Positions 28,212 through 37,101 of a stretch of DNA of 64,000 bases are shown here, in pieces. How positions within the stretch are numbered: position 1 is the stretch's first letter; the number at the start of each line of letters is the position of its first letter. The translations under genes were made by a program, and so were the position numbers. This DNA comes from Candidatus Schekmanbacteria bacterium (GTDB lineage: Bacteria; Schekmanbacteria; GWA2-38-11; J061): positions 186,001-250,000 of the forward strand of contig JACRJM010000004.1 of the NCBI GenBank assembly GCA_016219965.1, read 5' to 3'. Below the pieces are notes generated by a model. The model was not told the DNA's origin and did no database searches. It saw only the letters and a program-made list of their open reading frames with translations.

Positions 28212-29309
28212 ATGGAAAAAATAATAAAAAAATACAGGATGATGGATGTGACCTTTTCGGTTGAATGCAATGAGCCGGGATTTTTCGACATGCTTGAGGT
28301 CCAGCCCTGGGTTGAAAAGGAGAACCGCAGCAATGGTGAGGCAGATATATCGGCAGAGATTGATTTTTCATCTATTTCATCTATCCCTTCGAGAATCAGG
28401 GTTGGAGAAAAGGTGTTCGACCTGATACCGGAAACAAGACATTACAATGCATATATACTTCTTATGGAAGAGGTTATAAACCGGAACAGACGTTATCTCA
28501 TGATTCATGGAGGAGCTGTTTACAAGGATGGTAATGCATATGCTTTTGTGGGCCCTTCGAATTCCGGAAAGAGCACTCTCCTATATGCTTTATCAAGAGA
28601 GGGTTTTAGCCTTGTCGCCGACGATCTTCTTCTTCTTGATATCAATGAGATGAATATTATCATTTTGAGAGAATCGATTGGCCTGAGGAGGGGAAGTCTC
28701 AAATTCTTCGGGATAGATGAGGAGGAGTGCAACAGTAAATATCCTTTTAAAGATGATACAAAGGCTTTTTTGAATGTTGAGCGTGAGCTTATTAATCATG
28801 ATGCTGATATCATTCTTAAAACTCTTTTTATTTTCAGCAATGTTTTTGAAGATGAAGGCAGGCATGTCGCTGACCTGTTCCTCAAATCATGGAATGATGC
28901 TTTTATTGAAAAGATTACTGAAATACCCGGGGTTAAGTTTATAGATAAATATACAAAAAATGGAGTTCCTGTGTGCAGGCTTTCTGTAATGGCTGATGCA
29001 TCTAACGAATTTCAGGTGGTGTGCAAGGATAACGAGAACCATATCTTTTACACAGAGGCTGTGAATGCAGGTGTAAATGACTTTGCAAATCCTCCTCTCA
29101 TAAAAAAAATATCAAAAAGGGACGCAGTTCTTGCCCTTATTAAAAATATGAGAAACCCAAGAATCTTACGGGACACCACAGGGAACAGATATCCCGAGCT
29201 TATGTTGAGGCTGGGCACTATTCTTGAAGGGGTTGATACCTATAGTTTTAAACCCGGTATCCTTGATAAAACTGTAAATGAGATTAAGAATATTATATGC
29301 GATGCTTAA
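28212..29309 (+). CDS. HPr-kinase-like protein
   Basis: The protein has 365 residues. HGGAVYKDGNAYAFVGPSNSGKST puts a Walker A at residues 114-122, then VADDLLLLD at 136-143 supplies the acidic residues of the HPr Ser kinase fold. The N-terminal 90 residues and the C-terminal 150 are family-specific. Stand-alone HPrK-like proteins occur beside PqqD-like genes in RiPP clusters; in some lasso peptide clusters a homologue phosphorylates a serine of the peptide. Starting 11 bases after the radical SAM stop, it is in the same operon. Kinase action on the Ser-containing tail of the candidate peptide is a hypothesis. Confidence 0.8.
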   Translation: MEKIIKKYRMMDVTFSVECNEPGFFDMLEVQPWVEKENRSNGEADISAEIDFSSISSIPSRIRVGEKVFDLIPETRHYNAYILLMEEVINRNRRYLMIHGGAVYKDGNAYAFVGPSNSGKSTLLYALSREGFSLVADDLLLLDINEMNIIILRESIGLRRGSLKFFGIDEEECNSKYPFKDDTKAFLNVERELINHDADIILKTLFIFSNVFEDEGRHVADLFLKSWNDAFIEKITEIPGVKFIDKYTKNGVPVCRLSVMADASNEFQVVCKDNENHIFYTEAVNAGVNDFANPPLIKKISKRDAVLALIKNMRNPRILRDTTGNRYPELMLRLGTILEGVDTYSFKPGILDKTVNEIKNIICDA

Positions 29310-32300
29310 AAAATATTTATTTGACTCTTGCCATATTATTAATTCAAACCTGTCTGTCTCATGCAGGAGTTCAAACATCACAACCCGGTGAATTGTCTCT
29401 TCATTTTAAAGCACCAGAATTCAAGATTAAGAGTTCAGACAACTCAGGCACAAACTATAAAAAACCGGTATTTAAAGGATGTACGGAAACCAGTATTCCC
29501 GGAGAACCTGCTATACCATTCGAAATCCATACATACGATATAAATGAATACAATGAGGCAAGTCTTAAAATAACAAGTGTAAGCACAGATGTTATAAAAG
29601 ATATAAGTATCCCTCCGTCAGACTCTCTTGAAATCCGGAATGGAAAAACTTTTTCCGTGCCATCACCGAAAAAGAGGGAAATTTATAGTGGTAAAGGCCT
29701 ATTCCCTTCTTCCCCTGTAGATTACGAAGTGGTGACAAAGCGCGGCAAAAACTATCTCATTATAAAATTCTATCCGCTCCAGTATAATCCTTCCTTATCT
29801 GAAGCAGTGATCAACAAATCTGTAAAAGTGGAAGTAAGGTTTTTTATAAAAAACAGACAGTCTGCAAATAAAACCAGTTCGTCTGCCAGCGGGAATGCAA
29901 ACCTTAAGATAGAGATAAAAGATGAAGGGATTTACAGAATAACTTATTCGGATATTTTAGCCGCCGGGATTGACCCTTCTGCTATTAATCCTGCAAATAT
30001 GAGGCTTATGAATAATGGTGTTGAGACGGCGATTATAGTTAACGGAGAAGGTGATGGAATATTTGATGATGGAGATGAAATACTTTTTTATGCCGCACCT
30101 TACAGAGATATATTTACAGAAAAAAACGCGTACTTCGTTGAGTTTTCAGACTCACCCGGAAAAAGGATTGAGGCTATAAATTATGAACCCGTTTCCGGAG
30201 GGTTAGATGAACCATTTTATTATAGTGAATTGAGATTTGAGAAGAACAATGTATACGAAATGCTTTTCCCTTTCGGAGAGGAAAAGGACCACTGGTTCTG
30301 GGGAAGAATTTATGCTCCGAAAAACCAGTCTTTAGGGACTATTACTATTCCCAATCCGTATACGGGTGCCAGTCAGCCTGACACTGAAATGAGGTTTTAT
30401 CTTCAGGGAAGAACTTCGACTGAAGTGGATCCCGATCATCATACACAGATATTTGTCAATGACACGCTGGCTAACGATTCCACATGGGATGGTGATATCC
30501 CTTATGTACAGGAAGCTATTATCTCTACAACATTGCTTTCAGCGACGGACTTTAACAATTCAGTTTCTGTAAATACCGTGGGAGATACCGGTTCTCTGGT
30601 TGACAGTATAGCTCTGGACTATTTTACAGTAAAATATCCAAGGGAATTCGTGGCGTTGGAAGGAATGTTGAAGTTTGATATAAAATCTGAAAGTACGGCT
30701 GTAAAAAAAATCGCTGTTTCTGATTTCCGGTATGGGAATATCCTTTTACTTGAGGTTACCGACCCTGAGAACCCTGTCAGTATAACTCATGCAGAGTCAG
30801 GGAGTGAAGGAAATTACAACCTCGAATTTGAAAAGGAGATTTCAGGTACTCTGTCATTTATATCTGCAGATTCAGATGCGGTTAAATCTCCATTAAGTGT
30901 TGTAAAATATGAACAGATGGGGGACCTTTCTTCGGTTGAAACAGAGGCTGACTATGTAGTCATAGCCCCCAAGGAGTTTGAGGAAGCGATAACACCGCTT
31001 ATCGATGATAGAGAGGCAGGGGGGCTTAAAAGCAAATTTGTCGATGTTGAAGAGATATATAATCAGTTCAGCTACGGCCGTTTTACTCCGGTGGCAATCA
31101 AGGATTTCCTGAAGACGGCTTATCAGAGCTGGAAGCTTAAGCCTGAGTATGTCCTTATCGTTGGTGATGCAAATATTGATTACAAGGACTATTTCAATAC
31201 GGGGAAGAAGAACGATGTACCAACATATCCGGCAAATACCCCCTTTGGCGAGGCTGTAACTGACAACTGGTTTGTCTGCGTAGATGGCGATGATCCTGTC
31301 CCTGATATAAACATAGGAAGAATCCCGGCATCTTCCGTTGGTGAGGTCCAGTCGGTAGTTAATAAGATTAAAGCTTATGAGGCAAACACTGACCATTCGT
31401 GGTGGAAAAAAGTTGTTTTTGTAGCTGATGATTCACAGGAATTTGAAAGCCATTCAGATGACTACGCAGAACAGTTTAACAGTGAAGGGTACACAGTATA
31501 TAAAATTTATCAGTCTGCCTTTGAAAGTGCGGGCGGGGCAACAGACAGCATTATAAATAAGCTTAATAATGGTGCGGTTATAGCTAATTATACGGGGCAT
31601 GGTGCTCTTGATATATGGGGAGGAGGGGATATCCTGTTTAATAATGATGATGTTGATTCTCTTGCTGCTAATGATAAATTATCCCTCATTCTGACATTGG
31701 ACTGCCTTAACGGTTTTTTTGCACTGGTACCTCCTCCGCATTCTTCTACTTTGCTTTCTCTTTCTGAGAAGTTCCTGCTCACAGATGGGAAGGGAGCAGT
31801 ATCAACTTTCAGTCCTTCAGGACTTGGGTACTCGTCAGATCACAAGGTTGTTGCCCAAAGTTTTTTTTCAGAGTTTCTTGATAACAATATAACAAGGATT
31901 GGGAAACTTGCAGACGACTCCAGATTTGATGCGTATCAGAATGGGATCCCTGATTACCTTATAAATACATTTGTCCTGCTCGGTGATCCGGCACTTAAAC
32001 TTAAAACAGAGAAGGCCTCAAATCAGCCTCCTGTTGCAGGCATAACAATCACATCAGGAGAGCAGATAATCTATGATGGCTCGACTATGAACCTTTATGT
32101 GGGTGTTAGCGAAGCGACCGTTCCCGTAAGCTTCTCTGCGTCGAGAAGCTACGACTCTGATGGAAGCATAGTAAAATATTATTGGTACGTAAATGGTGAT
32201 AAGATCAGCGAAGAGAATGATTATGCCGGTGATTTCGGAATTGGTGTTTATACGATAACACTTGAAGTTGAGGACAACAGCAAAGAAAGCGTAGTAACAA

Positions 32301-33157
32301 ATGCCTATTTCAATATAGCCCTGAATGAGACTTCGGATATTCTGCCTACTGCTGGAATTACAGCGAGCACGGATGAACAGACTGTTTATGAAGGGGGAGA
32401 ATTGAACATTACGGTTCCTGCCGGGGAGGAAGAGGTGGTAACGTTTACTGCCTCAAGAAGCTTTGATACGGACGGGACAATAATAACATATATCTGGAAA
32501 GTAGATGATATTCAAATCAGCGAAGAAGAGGTTGTTACCCATTCTTTCGGAGCGGGAAGCTACAATGCAACACTTGAGGTTGTTGATAATGATGACCAGA
32601 GCAGCACAGCGGGAGTTACTATCATTGTTTCAGAACTTGTTGACAAAACTGTCAGCATAACCAGTGTTGATAAGAGCGTGTTATATTATGACAAAAATGT
32701 CTTTGTTGGAGGAAATAATTTCGGAAGTACAGGAGGGAAAATTCTTCTTATCAGAAAAGACCAGACTATGGAGGCTGATATAATAAAATGGGAAAATAGC
32801 GCAATAACATTCAAAGTCCCATGGGGCCTGAAATATAATAAGTATGAGATTACTGCGGAAAATAGCGGCGGTATAAGGTCTGAAGGGAATCCGCTGCTTC
32901 CTTTTAAGAAACAAAAGCCGGCAATATCGAGACTTTCAAAGAGGAATGTCCAGGCAGGAGGCAAGATAATTATTTATGGAAATCATTTCGGCCCATCCGG
33001 GGGAAAATTATTTATAAATGGTTCAAAGATCAGTTCTTCTGCATGGTCAGACAAGTCAATTACATTTAAAGTACCGAAAAAAATTTCCGGCGAATCGGTA
33101 GTGCAGGTGAAAACAATGTATGGGAAGAGCAATAAGAAGAAATTAAAAATAGATTAA
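29297..33157 (+). CDS. Exported C25 (gingipain-like) cysteine protease with PKD and TIG domains
   Basis: The protein has 1286 residues. The signal peptide (LTLAILLIQTCLSHA) is followed by a prodomain-like region to about 200. The C25 peptidase domain (about 550-900) has catalytic His768 in YTGHG and Cys803 in LTLDCLNGFF. Two PKD-like domains follow (SYDSDGSIVKYYWYV and SFDTDGTIITYIWKV), then two IPT/TIG-like domains (FVGGNNFGSTGGKILL, IIYGNHFGPSGGKLF). C25 enzymes include gingipains and the PorU sortase of Bacteroidota. It overlaps the HPrK-like gene by 13 bases. Peptide maturation, surface-protein processing and scavenging are all possible. Confidence 0.88.
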   Translation: MRCLKNIYLTLAILLIQTCLSHAGVQTSQPGELSLHFKAPEFKIKSSDNSGTNYKKPVFKGCTETSIPGEPAIPFEIHTYDINEYNEASLKITSVSTDVIKDISIPPSDSLEIRNGKTFSVPSPKKREIYSGKGLFPSSPVDYEVVTKRGKNYLIIKFYPLQYNPSLSEAVINKSVKVEVRFFIKNRQSANKTSSSASGNANLKIEIKDEGIYRITYSDILAAGIDPSAINPANMRLMNNGVETAIIVNGEGDGIFDDGDEILFYAAPYRDIFTEKNAYFVEFSDSPGKRIEAINYEPVSGGLDEPFYYSELRFEKNNVYEMLFPFGEEKDHWFWGRIYAPKNQSLGTITIPNPYTGASQPDTEMRFYLQGRTSTEVDPDHHTQIFVNDTLANDSTWDGDIPYVQEAIISTTLLSATDFNNSVSVNTVGDTGSLVDSIALDYFTVKYPREFVALEGMLKFDIKSESTAVKKIAVSDFRYGNILLLEVTDPENPVSITHAESGSEGNYNLEFEKEISGTLSFISADSDAVKSPLSVVKYEQMGDLSSVETEADYVVIAPKEFEEAITPLIDDREAGGLKSKFVDVEEIYNQFSYGRFTPVAIKDFLKTAYQSWKLKPEYVLIVGDANIDYKDYFNTGKKNDVPTYPANTPFGEAVTDNWFVCVDGDDPVPDINIGRIPASSVGEVQSVVNKIKAYEANTDHSWWKKVVFVADDSQEFESHSDDYAEQFNSEGYTVYKIYQSAFESAGGATDSIINKLNNGAVIANYTGHGALDIWGGGDILFNNDDVDSLAANDKLSLILTLDCLNGFFALVPPPHSSTLLSLSEKFLLTDGKGAVSTFSPSGLGYSSDHKVVAQSFFSEFLDNNITRIGKLADDSRFDAYQNGIPDYLINTFVLLGDPALKLKTEKASNQPPVAGITITSGEQIIYDGSTMNLYVGVSEATVPVSFSASRSYDSDGSIVKYYWYVNGDKISEENDYAGDFGIGVYTITLEVEDNSKESVVTNAYFNIALNETSDILPTAGITASTDEQTVYEGGELNITVPAGEEEVVTFTASRSFDTDGTIITYIWKVDDIQISEEEVVTHSFGAGSYNATLEVVDNDDQSSTAGVTIIVSELVDKTVSITSVDKSVLYYDKNVFVGGNNFGSTGGKILLIRKDQTMEADIIKWENSAITFKVPWGLKYNKYEITAENSGGIRSEGNPLLPFKKQKPAISRLSKRNVQAGGKIIIYGNHFGPSGGKLFINGSKISSSAWSDKSITFKVPKKISGESVVQVKTMYGKSNKKKLKID

Positions 33158-33159
33158 AT

Positions 33160-33690
33160 ATGAAAGATAAGATTATCTCCGCCTATCAACAAATTGGCAA
33201 AGAGTTACAGATAAGGGTGGAAGGTACGAGTATGACACCTTTAATTCAGAATAAATCAATCGTCTTTGCAGATATATCGGCGAAGATGTTTCCGGTTTCA
33301 GGTGAAATATGTCTTTTCAAGAATTCCGAAGGATATGTTGTCCATAGGGCCATCAGGATATTTGGAAGAAGAGATGGATCTGGGGAGATTATTGAAAAAG
33401 GGGATGCAAGCCTTAATTTTACATTGAGGGAGTCATGCGATCTGGTTGGGATTGTAACTTCAGTGAGCAATCAGGGATGCAATATCAGATTTGACAATCC
33501 TTTAAATAGATATTTAAACAGAACGTATGGATTGTACTGGAAAATTGTATATATGCTTAACAAGATAATTATCAACATTACAGATGGAGAACAAAACAGA
33601 CTGCAGCGCTTTATAATAAATGTATTTACGCGGACTGTCATGGCAGTTTTCAGGACGATGACATTGCTTACCATAAAAGAAAGTAATTAA
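33160..33690 (+). CDS. S24/S26-type peptidase (SipW-like active site)
   Basis: The protein has 176 residues. The motifs are EGTSMTP with Ser24, YVVHRA with His62 and EKGDAS with Asp82. This Ser-His-Asp set is that of SipW/ER-type signal peptidases rather than the Ser-Lys of LepB. There is no clear N-terminal membrane anchor. Small S24/S26 proteins of this type are frequent next to PqqD-like and HPrK-like genes. It begins two bases after the C25 stop, so it is translationally linked. The cleaved substrate could be the precursor peptide or a cluster export protein; this is inferred from context. Confidence 0.75.
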   Translation: MKDKIISAYQQIGKELQIRVEGTSMTPLIQNKSIVFADISAKMFPVSGEICLFKNSEGYVVHRAIRIFGRRDGSGEIIEKGDASLNFTLRESCDLVGIVTSVSNQGCNIRFDNPLNRYLNRTYGLYWKIVYMLNKIIINITDGEQNRLQRFIINVFTRTVMAVFRTMTLLTIKESN

Positions 33691-33705
33691 AAAACAGACA
33701 ATAAA

Positions 33706-34842
33706 GTGAAAGATAAAATAAGAAAAGCGACTTTTTATAGTTTTTGGCAGCTTGCAGGTTTTTCCCTTATAATCTTTATAACCATTCCCTACTTTCCTGT
33801 TTTATGGAAATCTCTTACAGCTTCACAGCAGCACCTAGCCGTTAATTTTCTTTATTCCGGCGCCGGTGGAACGGGCTTATACTTGATTTATTGCATATTT
33901 AGGCTAGGTGAACAAAAATATCTGCGTCTCTTAATGCTCGCATTTCTTTCATATTTTTATGCACTGATGTTTACATCATTAAGCCAGTTTCCAGCTGAAA
34001 AATTTCACCTTATCGAATATGGGATACTCACGTTTCTTGCATACCGTTATTTTGAAATCAAATCTAATACCCAGAATACCCAGATGGCATTCTTAAAAAG
34101 CCTTTCTCTCGTATCATGTATAAGTATAGGGGACGAATTTGCACAATGGATCAGTCCGAACAGAGTCGGCACAATAGAGGATATAATAGTAAACATAAAA
34201 AGCTCCCTGCTGGCACTTGCAGGAATAGCCTTGATTATGCCTGTTAATAAACTCAGGAAAAGGCCTGCCAGAAAAGACATTGTAGAGCTTACATATTATT
34301 TTGTAGTTCTTATATTATTCATAACTGCTTTTATTACGCTAGTTCACGAGTTTGGGTATGAGATCAGAGACAGGAATTATTATTTTTACTCTTCTTTCCC
34401 ATCTGAGAAGCTCCAGGAACTTGCCGTGTATGTTAAGGATAACAAAAAGGATTTCAGCAACCTGGATATCCTTAAAGCTTTAAGAGGGGAGAAATCTGAT
34501 AATATGAATGGGGGACAAAAGCAACTTTATAAGTTTGTCAGGGAAGCTTCATTCCATATTTATGAAAGGGATAACGCAGTAGAAAAAAAGAGATATGATA
34601 AAGCGATAAATGAAAGCGCAATAATTGACAAATATTATTATCCTGTCTATGCAGTTGTGAAATCAAGATTAAGAATGGAAAAGCCCATGCCGATTTCGGG
34701 AGCCTCGGACAGTGAAATTTATAAAAGCCCTGTCAAGAGCGATTTAATCTACCAGATTACAAAAAAGCATTTTTATGTTGGTTCAGCTTGCTTGATTGTT
34801 TTTTTATTCATGGCAAATGTCTATCTCAGAAGGCAGCTTTAA
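33706..34842 (+). CDS. VanZ-like membrane protein
   Basis: The protein has 378 residues and a GTG start. The N-terminal half has about five to six membrane helices and the VanZ-like signature HLIEYGILTFLAYR ... GDEFAQWISPNRVGTIEDIIVN. A loop domain follows (about 230-350, charged and helical), and the chain ends with a final helix (HFYVGSACLIVFLFMANVYL). VanZ-like proteins occur in glycan and exopolysaccharide loci with no firm biochemical role. It follows the S26-type gene by 15 bases, so transcription probably runs on from the RiPP-like locus. Confidence 0.75.
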   Translation: MKDKIRKATFYSFWQLAGFSLIIFITIPYFPVLWKSLTASQQHLAVNFLYSGAGGTGLYLIYCIFRLGEQKYLRLLMLAFLSYFYALMFTSLSQFPAEKFHLIEYGILTFLAYRYFEIKSNTQNTQMAFLKSLSLVSCISIGDEFAQWISPNRVGTIEDIIVNIKSSLLALAGIALIMPVNKLRKRPARKDIVELTYYFVVLILFITAFITLVHEFGYEIRDRNYYFYSSFPSEKLQELAVYVKDNKKDFSNLDILKALRGEKSDNMNGGQKQLYKFVREASFHIYERDNAVEKKRYDKAINESAIIDKYYYPVYAVVKSRLRMEKPMPISGASDSEIYKSPVKSDLIYQITKKHFYVGSACLIVFLFMANVYLRRQL

Positions 34843-34844
34843 AT

Positions 34845-36011
34845 TTGAGAAAAAAACTTCGCATATCAGTAGTGGGGATCAATGGGATACCGGCAAGGCA
34901 CGGCGGATTTGAAACATGTGTGGATAATGTGGCTACAAGACACTCATCTGCCGGGCTTCAGGTTACAGTCTACTGCAGAAGCAGGAATGTGTCATTAAGC
35001 GATAAATACTATTGCGGGATCAAACTGATTAAGCTTCAATCAATCGGACACAAAAGCCTTGAGACTATCAGCCATACTTTTTTATCTCTGCTCCATATGC
35101 TTTTTCAGAGAAAGGACATTATCCACGTCTATGGCGTCGGTAATTCAATTTTTATTCCTTTCCTGAAGATACTTGGACAGAAGGTAGTGACGTCAGTTGA
35201 TTCCCTTGACTGGGAAAGGGAGAAGTGGGGGAAGTTTGCTAAATGGTTTCTCTTTAACTCAGCAAAAATAGCTGTAACATTCTCTGACGCTGTCATAGTC
35301 GATTCAAAGTCTGTGCAGGAATATTATAAGAGGGTTTTCAAGACAGAAACAGTATATATACCATACGGGGCGGATATGGGAAGAAATGCTGATGAAGGTG
35401 TGTTGAAAAAATACGGACTGACAAAGGACAATTACATACTGTTTGTCGGCAGGCTTATTCCTGAAAAAGGGGTACACAGGCTTATTGACTCCTATGTAAA
35501 ATTGGATACTAAAAAGGAACTCGTCATAATCGGGGGAGACTGGTTTACGACTGAATACATCGAAACGCTTAAACAGAAAGCTGCGGGGAGTAATGTCAGG
35601 TTTCTTGGGTTTGTCTATGGCGATGAGTGCAGGGCTGTATATTCCGGAGCATATCTCTATGTGCAGCCCTCTGAGGTGGATGGTACTTCTCCTGCACTTC
35701 TCACGGCTATGGGAACAGGGAACTGCGTTGTTGTAAACTCAATAAAGGAAAATCTTGAAACTGTTGGAGAGTCCGGCCTTAATTATGAGTGTAACAGCGC
35801 AGATTCACTTAGAGAGAGGCTTCAATATTTACTGGATAATAAACTAATTGTGGATGAATATAGGCAAAAGGCTCTGGATAGAATCCAAACAATGTATAGC
35901 TGGGACAGGGTGGCTGATTCAATTGCGGCTCTCTATGAAGATGTACTTTCCGGCAAAAAGCCGAGAATTGATATTTATGAAAACCCCACGAGCATTAATT
36001 CTCATCGATAG
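34845..36011 (+). CDS. Glycosyltransferase, DUF1972/GT4 type
   Basis: It begins RKKLRISVVGINGIPARHGGF, the DUF1972 N-terminus of GT4 glycosyltransferases, and has VGRLIPEKGVHRLI and EVDGTSPALLTAMGTG in the C-terminal nucleotide-sugar-binding lobe. I chose the TTG at 34845, two bases after the preceding stop, since the domain starts there. An ATG at 34788 would overlap the VanZ-like gene by 55 bases and add unrelated sequence. Related enzymes transfer rhamnose or other sugars in capsule and O-antigen synthesis. Sugar and acceptor are unknown. Confidence 0.85.
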   Translation: MRKKLRISVVGINGIPARHGGFETCVDNVATRHSSAGLQVTVYCRSRNVSLSDKYYCGIKLIKLQSIGHKSLETISHTFLSLLHMLFQRKDIIHVYGVGNSIFIPFLKILGQKVVTSVDSLDWEREKWGKFAKWFLFNSAKIAVTFSDAVIVDSKSVQEYYKRVFKTETVYIPYGADMGRNADEGVLKKYGLTKDNYILFVGRLIPEKGVHRLIDSYVKLDTKKELVIIGGDWFTTEYIETLKQKAAGSNVRFLGFVYGDECRAVYSGAYLYVQPSEVDGTSPALLTAMGTGNCVVVNSIKENLETVGESGLNYECNSADSLRERLQYLLDNKLIVDEYRQKALDRIQTMYSWDRVADSIAALYEDVLSGKKPRIDIYENPTSINSHR

Positions 36012-36072
36012 ATAGAAAAATGAGATAGAAAAATGAGAAAGAATGTGTGGATGAGTAAAAATCTCTAAGGAG

Positions 36073-37101
36073 TTGAATCAGACATTGCAGCTGAAAAACA
36101 GATTACTCAGGAAGGCAACCTTAATTGCCACAGGAAATAAAAAAATAAGAAATTTAATTGAACGTTCACAGATTTCCATGGATTTCCCTGCTCATCTTTT
36201 TATTGAACCCACAAACATCTGCAATCTGAAATGCAGGATGTGTCCGCAGGCAGAACCTTCTGACGTCAAAAGGGGATTAATGGATTTTCCTATTTTTAAA
36301 AAAGTCATTGATGAAAGCGTGACTCATGGAAGGAGGATGTCAATTTTTTTTCATAAGGACGGTGAACCTCTGATACATCCTCAATTGTTCGATATGATAA
36401 GCTATGCAACTGAAAAGAAAGCTTCCTATAGGACACATCTCAGCACTAATGCGCAGATACTTGATGAAGAGAAATCAGAGAAACTTGTCCTTTCAGGAAT
36501 TGACAGTGTAATTATAAACATAGATGCCAGCAAAGAGGATACCTACAGGCTTATAAAAGGGAAGAACGGGCTTTCTGAGGTTGAAAAAAATGTTAAATAC
36601 CTTATAAAACAGAGGAACAAATCCGGTAAAGCCAAGCCGATGATCAGGGTTAAAATAATATCTGTTGAGGAAAACAGAGATGAAATACCGGATTTCAGAA
36701 GAAAATGGAAAAGTGTAGCTGACGAAGTTGTCGTAAGCAGTGAATTTCTGTGGCCTGGAGGAAAAACAGATACAGCAGATGGGACTACTAGTTCTATTGA
36801 CAGGTACCCATGTATAAGTTTATGGCTTTCAATGGTAATAAATTGGGATGGAAGTGTTTCCGCCTGCTGTATTGACTATTACCATAAGGAGTTAATCGGA
36901 GACATTAAAAAAACTACCCTTGAAAAGATATGGAGGGGGGCGCCACTGCAAAAACTCAGGAGAGGACATCTTCTTGGGCAATATGAAAAAACAGGAATAT
37001 GCTTTAAATGCAGGGGGCTGTGGGTAAGGGATACATTAGGAATTGATTCGGAAAAGTGGCTAATAACAAAAATGAAGGCAGGAGGTCTGTGGGATGAATA
37101 A
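36073..37101 (+). CDS. Radical SAM/SPASM-like protein in the glycan locus
   Basis: The protein has about 342 residues. The cluster motif is C50-NLK-C54-RM-C57, with HKDGEPLIHPQL in place of the usual GGEP segment. C-terminal cysteines (SACCIDYY, GICFKCRGLW) suggest an auxiliary cluster of the SPASM type. The start is uncertain: AAGGAG abuts the TTG at 36073, and TTG 36085 is an alternative. Such enzymes sit in many polysaccharide clusters and may modify a sugar or lipid rather than a peptide. It overlaps the next gene by eight bases. Confidence 0.82.
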   Translation: MNQTLQLKNRLLRKATLIATGNKKIRNLIERSQISMDFPAHLFIEPTNICNLKCRMCPQAEPSDVKRGLMDFPIFKKVIDESVTHGRRMSIFFHKDGEPLIHPQLFDMISYATEKKASYRTHLSTNAQILDEEKSEKLVLSGIDSVIINIDASKEDTYRLIKGKNGLSEVEKNVKYLIKQRNKSGKAKPMIRVKIISVEENRDEIPDFRRKWKSVADEVVVSSEFLWPGGKTDTADGTTSSIDRYPCISLWLSMVINWDGSVSACCIDYYHKELIGDIKKTTLEKIWRGAPLQKLRRGHLLGQYEKTGICFKCRGLWVRDTLGIDSEKWLITKMKAGGLWDE

